This document shows, one piece after another, positions 1-8,946 of a stretch of 37,540 nucleotides of DNA. The notes below the pieces were generated by a model that made no database searches, was not told where the DNA came from, and saw nothing but the letters and a program-made list of their open reading frames with translations. The position numbers and the translations under genes are program-made. Each line of letters opens with the position of its first letter. Positions within the stretch are counted from its first letter, which is position 1. Source of the DNA: Candidatus Omnitrophota bacterium (GTDB taxonomy: Bacteria > Omnitrophota > Gorgyraeia > JABMRN01 > RBG-13-46-9); NCBI GenBank assembly GCA_016782425.1, contig JADHYN010000010.1, positions 1-37,540 of the forward strand, read 5' to 3'.

Positions 1-189
1 GGAAGATTTAAGGGGAAGCCTGTATTAAAGGGTGATTACCTTATCCAATGCGCTACATACATTGAAGCCAACCCCCTAAGGGCTAATATGGTCTCTGGGA
101 TGGCCGATTACAAATGGAGCAGCTATAAGCAAAGATGCTTAGAAATGAAGCCGGGCGGCCTAATTGATTACTATGGGGGACACTGTTAA
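1..189 (+). CDS. 3' end of IS200-like / REP-associated tyrosine transposase (RAYT-type), truncated by window edge
   Basis: Frame 1 translation GRFKGKPVLKGDYLIQCATYIEANPLRANMVSGMADYKWSSYKQRCLEMKPGGLIDYYGGHC*; 'YIEANPLRA.MV....DYKWSSY' is characteristic of the RAYT/transposase IS200-like C-terminus. Confidence 0.85.
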   Translation, partial: GRFKGKPVLKGDYLIQCATYIEANPLRANMVSGMADYKWSSYKQRCLEMKPGGLIDYYGGHC

Positions 190-207
190 AATCAGATTCG
201 GGGACAC

Positions 208-283
208 TTTGCTATTCAAAATCGCAAACGTCTTAAAAGATGTCCTTTGCTATTCAAAATCGCAAACGTCTTAAAAGATGTCC
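208..283. repeat. Two perfect tandem copies of a 38-bp unit (208-245, 246-283) plus a degenerate third copy (~310-342)
   Basis: TTTGCTATTCAAAATCGCAAACGTCTTAAAAGATGTCC repeated directly; then TTTCATTCAAAATTGTAGACGCTAGAAAGAC. Confidence 0.9.
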
Positions 284-346
284 TTTTGAAAATAGGATGT
301 GGTTCGATTTCTTTCATTCAAAATTGTAGACGCTAGAAAGACTATT

Positions 347-868
347 TTATCTCATATATTTCTCAATTAGAGCTTCGGCAGCTGGCATATTATCTTTTGC
401 CTGTTTTCCTAAAGCATTGGCTTTAGTTACTTTTGCCGCAGCCTTGTCTAAAAACTTTTTTTTCTCATCACTGTCGATAGACGTGCTGCTTTTTATTAAA
501 AAATCTAGCATTTGATAATATTCTGTTAATGTTTGTTTATGTAAATTGTGATATTGTAAAAGTTCGTCGGGAACCTTAATCGTCGACATAGTCTTAAGTG
601 TTTTTCCAATGTCCTTTTTTAGTGAATATAATTTATCAATATAAATCTCATCCGAACTGCATTCAACTATATTTTTTGTATTTTTGCCTAAAAATACGCC
701 CATACGCGTTATACTATTCCCGGATTCTCTTAAAGCTTTTCCATAATCAATATAGATCTGACCGATATCATCTGGTATGTCCGCTGAACAGCCTGATGTA
801 AAAAAAACCAGGAATATAAAGACCCAGAACCTTACCAATAAGGTTCTGGAAATTGAGATTTTCCCCAT
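347..868 (-). CDS. Small predicted lipoprotein; candidate immunity partner of the RHS protein
   Basis: 173 aa ORF; signal peptide with lipobox-like FFTSGC; overlaps the 3' end of the RHS gene by 37 nt. Confidence 0.7.
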   Translation of the reverse strand: MGKISISRTLLVRFWVFIFLVFFTSGCSADIPDDIGQIYIDYGKALRESGNSITRMGVFLGKNTKNIVECSSDEIYIDKLYSLKKDIGKTLKTMSTIKVPDELLQYHNLHKQTLTEYYQMLDFLIKSSTSIDSDEKKKFLDKAAAKVTKANALGKQAKDNMPAAEALIEKYMR

Positions 869-3800
869 TTTCCTATAAATTGTAATGTCTGTCCAACTTT
901 AATATCAATCGCACCGCCCCCTGCAATACCTCTTCCAATTCGCTTAAATCCTTTGGGTAATATTACCGTTAATGCTTTTCCAATTTTATTGATTATACCA
1001 CCGTATCTTTCAGTGGTTATTCCTATTTCGTTTGCATCGTCAAATGACCCTCTCCAAAATAGTTCCGATTGAGATGGTGATGGATCCGGTTTATTCAGTG
1101 AGGCTAAATCTGGATTATTCCCTCTTCCTAACGTACCATTCTTTGCACCATTTGCTATTACTTTAGCTACATCATTTCCACTGAGGCCGGCGGGTTTTCC
1201 CGTTCCTTGCTCAACAGCAGTTTTAACCTGTTCAAAATCGCCTGTTCCAACCGCTTCGTTAATGGCCTCTTTTGACTCAGGCGATACCCGTGTTTCATTT
1301 GTTTGCGCCGGACCTAAATTTAGCCCACTTGCTATCGCTTGGCCAGTTTGATACCCTGCAAAAGCGCCAACAGCTCCCGCAGCAAAGTCACCTAGGCCTT
1401 CAAGGCCACCTGTAGTGCCTGCATAGGCAGCACCTCCTAGTGCCACGGCGGTTCCAAATGCGGGGCCAAAGACACCTACACCAGTCCCTACGGCAAGTCC
1501 TATGCCAAAACCAATAGCAGCACCTTTCAGTGCACCTCCCCAACCGCCGGATACACCACCCAGGATAGCGCCTGCAACTGCACCGCCGGCTGCCATTCCT
1601 AATGCGATATTTCCACCGGTAACAGCGGTAACTATAACAGTGACAACAGCCCCAAAGAACCCCGCAACGAAGTTCCAGAAAGCGCTCCACCAACTGAGTC
1701 CAGTCGGGTCGATATATCTGACGGGATTATTTCTACAATAAGAATATCGGTTAAAATCTTGCGGGTCATAGGGGCGTTGTATGGTGGGATCCGCACTAAT
1801 AAACCTCCCTAATTCCGGGTCATAATACCGCGCACCATAATAGTAAAGAGCGGATGATTTGTCATATATTTTACCTGTAAATCTTTTATCTGTCGAGTAG
1901 TTTCCAGTGTTGCGGGAGATGAGGCCATAAGGAGTATATTCGAGGATATTTATAACGGCACCGGTCTCATCGGTAATTACATTGCTTGACCCGATGTGGT
2001 CCTGATGGTAATAATAGATATGGTCTATTTCGTCTTCGGTTTCAACAGAGCAGACACGCGTTGAGCCCATGAAGATATGTTTCGTGACTTTGTCAGCAGG
2101 TTGGCCGGGTGTACCGGTTGCTTCAAAAGAAGAACCGATGTAGAGTGTTGCCTCGTCGTTAGTCTGGCGTAAAACCCTCCCCCCATCGCCGTCGTAGGTA
2201 TAAGTTGTTTCAACTTCACTCAACAGGATTGACCATGTTTGGTCGAAATTTACATGAATCCAATAGGCTTTTCCTTTTTTTAGTGTTTCGGGATTATATG
2301 TATAACCACTGCCATCATATTCGGCGATACCATCATACGTAATTCCTTCGAGGGCTTCGTTTACATCGATTTCAGAATTTGTAGGCGCGTTTATTAAATT
2401 CCAGCCAAGTTTTAATTCTTTAGTTTGTTGAGCTATAGGGAAAAGTCCTGTAATATCCAAGGTACAGGACTCTGTTATATAAATCAGATAGCCCTCGCTT
2501 TGTTCCAACGTGTCAAATTGATTAAATTTGCCATTTCTGACATAGTGTAGCCATTCACTTGTAGCTGTATCATACTTAGAAACCTGCTCGTATTTACCCT
2601 CTATCGAGGAAAGAATCTCTGCGATACTACCACCTGTATTGGGGACAAATCCAGGTAAACTAAAGAAGTTCCAGCCGGTAGTAAAATTTATTGAAACATC
2701 AAATCTTCCACCGCCTTTTTGAGCCGTTACCTTAACCAATCTATTTTCTATATCGTATTCAAAGGAGTCGGAACCTTTCTGTATCATATTGCCGTTGGCG
2801 TCGTAGGAGATTGCTTCGGCGGCTCCGCCGCCTCGCAATGACGTAGTTACGGCATGAGGTCCATGTCCTCGCTCACCGTAAGTTAGGGTGAGGTCGCCTT
2901 TTTTAAGCATATTTCCAATGGAGTCATACTGGTAATCAATATAGCCGTAACTGGCGCCATTTGCTTCTATGAGCCGATTTATATTGTCATATTGGAAATG
3001 CTGGGTATTGGTATGCGCGGAATCTAATATAGAGGTAACGTTGCCTATCGGGTCGAAGTTGTAGGATAGGTCCTGAATAGTTGTAAGTTGTAAGTCATAA
3101 GTTTTAAGTTCTGAGAGACGGAAATTATAAGGATCGTAATTGTAGGTAGTAGATGTGCTATTTCCGTAATGGATCTCTTCTATCTGACCGTTGGCGTTGT
3201 AGTCGACGGAGGAAACAAAATAGGGACAGTCCCCTGCGGGGACAGTCCCTATTTTATCTATACCACCCTGAGTATTGTATTCGTATTTAATAACTGTAGT
3301 ATCCGGGTAGGTCACCGTTATAAGGCGATCCAGGGAGTCGTAGGTGCGTTCAATGGTGTATGAACTACCGTTTATGGTCTTTGTTGTCGTTATTTCACGG
3401 CCTAAGATGTCATAGAAAAACTCTGTCGCTCCGGAAGAATCGTCTACTCTTGAGAGCCTTCCTATACCGTTTTGATTTTGGTCGTAAGTATATTGAACCG
3501 ATGAGATTGCTTCGCCGCCTTCGGCGGCTCGCAATGACTTCGTGGTGAGTCTATTTATAGCATCGTAATCGAAATCTATAACTTGCCCCTTCGCATCAGT
3601 CTGGGATACGAGGTTACCTACGTCATCATAACCATATACCCAATTTCCCATGTCTGGGTCGTCCATAGAAATCTTTCTTCCAAGGGTGTCATATTCTATA
3701 TGGGCATGGTTTCGAGGTGAGGCGCTATCGTATGTATCGGTCAGATTACCGAGAGTATCATAAACATAATTTGTCACGCTACCATTGGCTTCTTCGATTT

Positions 3801-6800
3801 CTATTATCCTTCCATAGACGTCTTTTGTTTGCCTCATTCTCTGGCCGTTTTCGTTTATTGATTCGATTTCATTCAGATTATAAATGACATAATTTGCCTT
3901 ATTGTCAGGCCTTATCGTCTCGACCAGCCTCCCCATCGCGTCATATTTATAAGCCATAAACGGAGTTGATTTTGATGGAGGTAGATATTTATCCTCGGGT
4001 TGCGGGACGCCGATATAGTAAGGCAGGTATTTCTTTATAACCTGGCCGCGAGAGTCATATTCTACTTCACCGCTTACGATATGTCTGGAAGCACCCTGAT
4101 ATTCCGCCTGAATACGCGAAAGGATTTGCCTGCCAAGTCCGTCTATGAAGCTATATGCGGTCACGGATTCGGTTTCATTCACTTTTGTTGTCGTAGCAAC
4201 TTTAGCGGGGAATGCACTTAAAACGTACTCGTAACTTACTTCGGAAATACTGCCAGGGCCCTTAACATTTATCAACCTACCGAAACCGTCATAGGCTGAT
4301 GTAGTTCTTTGGCTATTCGGATCGGTAGAGGTAAGAATTTTACCTGTTGCTTTATTATATGTGAACCGCTGGGTATGGCCGAGTATATTTGTTACGGATT
4401 CGGGGAAAGTTTTTGTAGAATCATATGTCGTTTGCGTAATGCTTTCTCTTGCGTCTTTGACTGAAATAACGTTACCGGTATCGTCATAGGTAAATTCTGT
4501 CGAAGGATTCTGTGAAGTTCCCCATTGTGGAGTAGTGCCAATCTGGCCTAACCATTTTTCTTCCTTAATAAGAGAGCTATTGGAGTCATAGGTATATTTT
4601 GCGGCTGATACTATTGTTCCTTGTGAATCTTTTATCTCATTTTGAAGCGGTTTTGCGAGTATCCACTTAGTGGTATCGTAATAATATATAATGGAAGTTT
4701 CTCTTTCATCGCCTGTTACATCGAGAAAGCCTTCTTCACTTATAATGGTAACGTTGCCATATCCATCATAAGTATATAAAACCTGAGAACTTTTACTTTC
4801 ACCTGTATTTGGATTAAATATTTTTGAGGTTTTATCGGCAAGATAAGGAAAATCGACCAAATCACCGTGTAGCTTGCTACTCTGCCAGTTGTATACGGTC
4901 TCTGAATAAATTCTTTCATATTTATCTTTTATAATTTCTTCTTTTGGCCTTCCTTTGAAGATATTGTCCTGATTGAAATTTGTTTCTTTAACACTGCCTT
5001 CAACGTCTATAACTCTAACATGGCCAAACCCCCGGAATTCCCGCTTACCCGGTTCGAAAAAGCCATTCTCGTAAAAGTAACGCGTTTTGTAATTGTTACC
5101 CAGTCCATCTTCTTGTGTAACTTCAGTAACAACGCGCACTGAAAAAGGAAGGTCGGGAATATTGTCATAGCCTGTGTTATCAAACATTACGGAGTCTTTG
5201 TATTCAATCTTTGTTTTACCACCTATGCCATTATCAATTTCGACAAGTAAATCCGGATATTTTGACTGGTGCAGTCTTACTGTCCACTCCCGCGAATCTT
5301 TGTTAAATACAGCTACGTCAAAAAGACCGTCTCCGTTAGAATCACCTGTTATAAACGTGCCTTCTATACTTCCGGATATATTTGTCGGGTAAGCTTCCTC
5401 TATTTTGTTGAAGGCGGTGCCGTCCGATGTAGCGTACTTTATATACCACTGTCCACCCTGCGTATATACATAACCAATATCTGTCAGACCGTCTGTGTTA
5501 AAGTCGCCTAATATTGGATCCTCGTCAGCGCCAAAGCTTGTAAGCCAATCCGTAGTATCGCCAAATTTATCTCCGTGTGAAAGCATAACAACCCATCTTC
5601 CCACATTCTTCTTAAATAGGCACAAATCGCTGAGACCATCACCGTTAAAGTCACCCGCTAACGGCGAAAAGTCTGATAATGGATCAGAGTTAGAACCGTT
5701 ATCCCATTCAGGATAAGTATATGTGTATGGACATATGGGTGGTGTAAAATCAGAAGTCCAGCGAGCTGTGTTAGAAATTCGTACTTCATCCATATAACCA
5801 GCCATATAAAGAGAACTTGTCCACACTCCACTTGAAAGCCCGCTAGAACGACCTATTTCCAAAGCACCCGTAGCATTTGAAATAGTAGTAGAATCAGCAG
5901 TGGATTCTTCAAGCGTACCATTTACATATAAATTAAGATAGCCACCAGTCCTTACAATAGCAACATGGTACCAAGTAGTATGTGACCAAGTGGTGGTTCC
6001 TAGATAATATTCATTTACGGTAGACCCATTACCAAGTTTAATACTTAATCCCGTATCAGCCGTATTTATTGACCATCCATCTTTTGTCCCAGATGTATGT
6101 TGAAATAATCCATCAGCGCTTTCCCCAGTCCAATACATCCTCCAATCTATCGTAAAATCATTAGCTCCTAGCGTCCAGTCAGTATGATCAGCAGCACTTA
6201 AATAATCATTAGTTCCATCAAAATAAACAGAATGTGTACCGAATACATATAGATCCGTAGAAGTCACAGCACCAGTGGCAGTAACAGTATGTCTACCAGA
6301 GGCATCGACAAAATTGCTATCAGCGTGTAAGAGTAATCTTGTACTTTGATCTCCCAAATTTTCTCTTGCAAGGAGGATATTTAAATTGCTACTATCATCA
6401 ACATGTATCTGCCCGATATCGGTAAGACCGTCTCCATTGAAATCTCCGCTAAACGTAGTAAATTTCCAATTACTTTCCAAGCCACCGGTGTCACTATCAC
6501 GCCAATGGTCTCTATCGGATGATTCATAAATATCAAAGCCCTCAGCATTTGACGTTGCGATATCTATATATGAGAGGGCCCCATCGCTGGTGGGAACCCT
6601 TATATAGCCCACATCTGTTCTTCCATCGCCGTTAAAATCACTTGTTAATGGATAGAAATAATCATTGTTTTTGCCAAAATCATCTGCTCCATCTATCCAA
6701 TATTCAAAAACACCGAACACGCCATTATTTGATAAAGCTATTTTCCATATCCCCAGGGCTCTATTGTAGTAACCAAGGTCTGTAAGGCCGTCGCCGTTGA

Positions 6801-8922
6801 AGTCCCCCGAGAGCGGAAAGCATTCGTCTGGCGAGAAGCTTTCTTCAACGTTTATAACTAAAGAATCGGAATAATACCATATGTTAGGCTCATATGCATG
6901 GTCTGGAATGTCAAATTCGTTCGTCCATCTTGCGATTCCTTTACTTATTCTTATCTCATCCATATACCCACTGACATAAGAATAATAAGACGCACCTGAC
7001 CATTGACCACTCATTGTTTCAAACCCGCGCCCTATCTCTAAACCTCCCGTAGCATTAGAAATAGTAACTCCTGTCAAATCTACCGTACCCTGAGTTTCTC
7101 CGTCTAAATAAAAAGTAAAGCTATCGCTATCCCTTACCAGAGCAATATGGTACCAACGCTCTGCTTCAAATGCTGATGTACTCTGAAAATACTCAGTGGT
7201 GCTTGAACCATCACCAGCGATAAACATCATTCCAGTTTGATGAAGTGCAAGCATCCACCCATCATAATTACCACTCGTGTGTCCTATTACACCCAGCGCA
7301 TTCTCCCAAATACTGTTAAATTTAATCCAAAAATCTACTGTGAAATCATGGGTTCCAAAAGCCCAATCGTCGCTATCCGGAATTGATACATAATCCCCGT
7401 TTCCGTCAAGGGATAGTGAAGAGGCGCCAAATTTCTTATTTGTGCTATCAAGATGGGCATTGCCAAACGCTGTTACCACATGTATGCCAACAGATTCATC
7501 GGCGATAGACGTACTCCCTTCCGGGCCGTCAAAATGACTAAGAAACTTTGTGTTTGAGTCGTAAGAATTTGGGGGGATGTCCGGAGGGGTTCCCTGGGGA
7601 TCAACCTCTTCCACAACAGCCTCAATAGTGTGGTTACCTGCCTCAGTTATTGAAAATGTTTTTGAAAACGTGGGGCCTTCGAGAATAATGCCGTCGCAAT
7701 CTGAAATTACGGAGCCATCTTTTGTAAGGGTAAGCTTGAGGGTATCTCCGTCCGGGTCCTCGGCAAAAACATAGACGGTAAACTCCTCATCCGGAGAAAC
7801 GTTGCTTTTGTTTGATGATATCCGAACGTCGGGCGGACCATTTTTGTTAGTTATGAAAAGGGTAAAGTCTTCGGTGGTCTCCAAAGCACCGTCAGAAGCT
7901 GTGACAGTAAGTTGATAGGTGCCGTTATCGCTGTAAGAAGTTTGCCAAGTTCCATCCGTGTTAAATGGCTCCGGATAGGAAATGGTAACGCTGTCGCCGT
8001 CGGGATCATAAGCAGTAATGTTCAATTTTACCAAATCGCCTTCCGCGACTGTTATGTCCGGCAAATCCTCTATATAAGGCGGTCTGTTAACATTCCTTAC
8101 CTCTATATTAAAGCTTTCGGAATCGTTTAAAGCACCATCCGAAACAGTGGCTGTCGCAGTATATGTGCCCGCATCCTCAAAGGTAGTCTGCCACTGGCCA
8201 TTATCATCAAGAGGCGCGGTGAAACTCGTTGTAAGTATATCTCCATCAGGATCAAAAACCGTGGGTGTCACCTCTATAAGTCCGTTTTCTCTTCCTGTTA
8301 TGTCATTTATAGGGTAAATTACGGGTGGGTTATTTGAAGGTGATTTTACTATCAGTATCACAAAATTGCTTTTCGTCCTATTTCCGTTTTCATCTATAGC
8401 GACGAATCTAACCTTCTCTATTCCAGAAAAATCTGCAGGTTGAGAGAAACTTACCGTATGAGGCACACTATCAATATCAACTACTATCTGCGCATTTCCT
8501 TCCACATTATAGGTAAGGATAGAATTATCTGGACTTGAAAAATAATCATCGAGATCAAAGGCGGCTTCTTTTGACGAACCCTTATCCCACATCACCCTCA
8601 TGGTGCTGTCGGGTATTAATCCCGTTAATACAGGCGGTTTTGATGAGATGGTATTTATGTAACCAAGTGATATTTTATAGTTCTGGCTCTCGATATTCCC
8701 AACCGCGGATTCTCCGAGGCTTAAATAATCTATCTTTACGTTTACGGATGCCTCTTTGCCGCCGCCTGAAGACACAGAGCTTTCCTTAATCTTATAATTT
8801 GCGCTCTCCATTGCCTCCAGTTCCGGTAAGGGTGTTACAAGCACGAGGTGCGCAAGGATTAAAAACGCTATCCCGCATCTTTTGGCTAATTTATATCTTT
8901 TTCCGTAAATTATGTTTTGCAT
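832..8922 (-). CDS. Giant secreted RHS/YD-repeat protein (Ig/cadherin-like repeats, two LamG domains, FG-GAP repeats, TcdB-middle-like region, YD repeats, RHS core, variable C-terminus)
   Basis: 2696 aa; signal-like N-terminus; GDFNGDGLTD repeats; EIDNGIGGKTKIEYKDS...GKREFRGFGHVRVID (TcdB-middle-like); many YDxxGN/YD repeats; RHS core YYYHQDHIGSSNVITDETG...ARYYDPELGRFISADP...NRYSYCRNNPVRYIDPTGL. Confidence 0.95.
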   Translation of the reverse strand: MQNIIYGKRYKLAKRCGIAFLILAHLVLVTPLPELEAMESANYKIKESSVSSGGGKEASVNVKIDYLSLGESAVGNIESQNYKISLGYINTISSKPPVLTGLIPDSTMRVMWDKGSSKEAAFDLDDYFSSPDNSILTYNVEGNAQIVVDIDSVPHTVSFSQPADFSGIEKVRFVAIDENGNRTKSNFVILIVKSPSNNPPVIYPINDITGRENGLIEVTPTVFDPDGDILTTSFTAPLDDNGQWQTTFEDAGTYTATATVSDGALNDSESFNIEVRNVNRPPYIEDLPDITVAEGDLVKLNITAYDPDGDSVTISYPEPFNTDGTWQTSYSDNGTYQLTVTASDGALETTEDFTLFITNKNGPPDVRISSNKSNVSPDEEFTVYVFAEDPDGDTLKLTLTKDGSVISDCDGIILEGPTFSKTFSITEAGNHTIEAVVEEVDPQGTPPDIPPNSYDSNTKFLSHFDGPEGSTSIADESVGIHVVTAFGNAHLDSTNKKFGASSLSLDGNGDYVSIPDSDDWAFGTHDFTVDFWIKFNSIWENALGVIGHTSGNYDGWMLALHQTGMMFIAGDGSSTTEYFQSTSAFEAERWYHIALVRDSDSFTFYLDGETQGTVDLTGVTISNATGGLEIGRGFETMSGQWSGASYYSYVSGYMDEIRISKGIARWTNEFDIPDHAYEPNIWYYSDSLVINVEESFSPDECFPLSGDFNGDGLTDLGYYNRALGIWKIALSNNGVFGVFEYWIDGADDFGKNNDYFYPLTSDFNGDGRTDVGYIRVPTSDGALSYIDIATSNAEGFDIYESSDRDHWRDSDTGGLESNWKFTTFSGDFNGDGLTDIGQIHVDDSSNLNILLARENLGDQSTRLLLHADSNFVDASGRHTVTATGAVTSTDLYVFGTHSVYFDGTNDYLSAADHTDWTLGANDFTIDWRMYWTGESADGLFQHTSGTKDGWSINTADTGLSIKLGNGSTVNEYYLGTTTWSHTTWYHVAIVRTGGYLNLYVNGTLEESTADSTTISNATGALEIGRSSGLSSGVWTSSLYMAGYMDEVRISNTARWTSDFTPPICPYTYTYPEWDNGSNSDPLSDFSPLAGDFNGDGLSDLCLFKKNVGRWVVMLSHGDKFGDTTDWLTSFGADEDPILGDFNTDGLTDIGYVYTQGGQWYIKYATSDGTAFNKIEEAYPTNISGSIEGTFITGDSNGDGLFDVAVFNKDSREWTVRLHQSKYPDLLVEIDNGIGGKTKIEYKDSVMFDNTGYDNIPDLPFSVRVVTEVTQEDGLGNNYKTRYFYENGFFEPGKREFRGFGHVRVIDVEGSVKETNFNQDNIFKGRPKEEIIKDKYERIYSETVYNWQSSKLHGDLVDFPYLADKTSKIFNPNTGESKSSQVLYTYDGYGNVTIISEEGFLDVTGDERETSIIYYYDTTKWILAKPLQNEIKDSQGTIVSAAKYTYDSNSSLIKEEKWLGQIGTTPQWGTSQNPSTEFTYDDTGNVISVKDARESITQTTYDSTKTFPESVTNILGHTQRFTYNKATGKILTSTDPNSQRTTSAYDGFGRLINVKGPGSISEVSYEYVLSAFPAKVATTTKVNETESVTAYSFIDGLGRQILSRIQAEYQGASRHIVSGEVEYDSRGQVIKKYLPYYIGVPQPEDKYLPPSKSTPFMAYKYDAMGRLVETIRPDNKANYVIYNLNEIESINENGQRMRQTKDVYGRIIEIEEANGSVTNYVYDTLGNLTDTYDSASPRNHAHIEYDTLGRKISMDDPDMGNWVYGYDDVGNLVSQTDAKGQVIDFDYDAINRLTTKSLRAAEGGEAISSVQYTYDQNQNGIGRLSRVDDSSGATEFFYDILGREITTTKTINGSSYTIERTYDSLDRLITVTYPDTTVIKYEYNTQGGIDKIGTVPAGDCPYFVSSVDYNANGQIEEIHYGNSTSTTYNYDPYNFRLSELKTYDLQLTTIQDLSYNFDPIGNVTSILDSAHTNTQHFQYDNINRLIEANGASYGYIDYQYDSIGNMLKKGDLTLTYGERGHGPHAVTTSLRGGGAAEAISYDANGNMIQKGSDSFEYDIENRLVKVTAQKGGGRFDVSINFTTGWNFFSLPGFVPNTGGSIAEILSSIEGKYEQVSKYDTATSEWLHYVRNGKFNQFDTLEQSEGYLIYITESCTLDITGLFPIAQQTKELKLGWNLINAPTNSEIDVNEALEGITYDGIAEYDGSGYTYNPETLKKGKAYWIHVNFDQTWSILLSEVETTYTYDGDGGRVLRQTNDEATLYIGSSFEATGTPGQPADKVTKHIFMGSTRVCSVETEDEIDHIYYYHQDHIGSSNVITDETGAVINILEYTPYGLISRNTGNYSTDKRFTGKIYDKSSALYYYGARYYDPELGRFISADPTIQRPYDPQDFNRYSYCRNNPVRYIDPTGLSWWSAFWNFVAGFFGAVVTVIVTAVTGGNIALGMAAGGAVAGAILGGVSGGWGGALKGAAIGFGIGLAVGTGVGVFGPAFGTAVALGGAAYAGTTGGLEGLGDFAAGAVGAFAGYQTGQAIASGLNLGPAQTNETRVSPESKEAINEAVGTGDFEQVKTAVEQGTGKPAGLSGNDVAKVIANGAKNGTLGRGNNPDLASLNKPDPSPSQSELFWRGSFDDANEIGITTERYGGIINKIGKALTVILPKGFKRIGRGIAGGGAIDIKVGQTLQFIGKWGKSQFPEPYW
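2808..2843. repeat. Palindromic element, TCATTGCGAG...GAAGCAATCTC family (copy 1), inside RHS CDS
   Basis: Minus strand: TCATTGCGAGGCGGCGGAGCCGCCGAAGCAATCTC, encoding SLRGGGAAEAIS. Confidence 0.85.
3217..3255. repeat. Palindromic REP-like element inside RHS CDS
   Basis: AAAATAGGGACAGTCCCC-TGC-GGGGACAGTCCCTATTTT: 18-nt arms with one A:A mismatch and a 3-nt loop; encodes KIGTVPAGDCPYF. Confidence 0.9.
3503..3539. repeat. Palindromic element, TCATTGCGAG...GAAGCAATCTC family (copy 2), inside RHS CDS
   Basis: Minus strand: TCATTGCGAGCCGCCGAAGGCGGCGAAGCAATCTC, encoding SLRAAEGGEAIS. Confidence 0.85.
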
Positions 8923-8946
8923 ATTTTAGCTTTTTGCTGTCAATCT

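Noticed and set aside
208-345. Tandem 38-bp repeats considered as a CRISPR array
   Set aside because: Copies are directly contiguous with no spacers and there are no cas genes; they fit a RAYT-associated repeat better.
1400-1741. ORFs on both strands antisense or out of frame within the RHS glycine-rich segment (e.g. 1400-1693 -, 1502-1741 +)
   Set aside because: Low-complexity translations created by Gly/Ala codons of the real RHS frame; no start context or domain.
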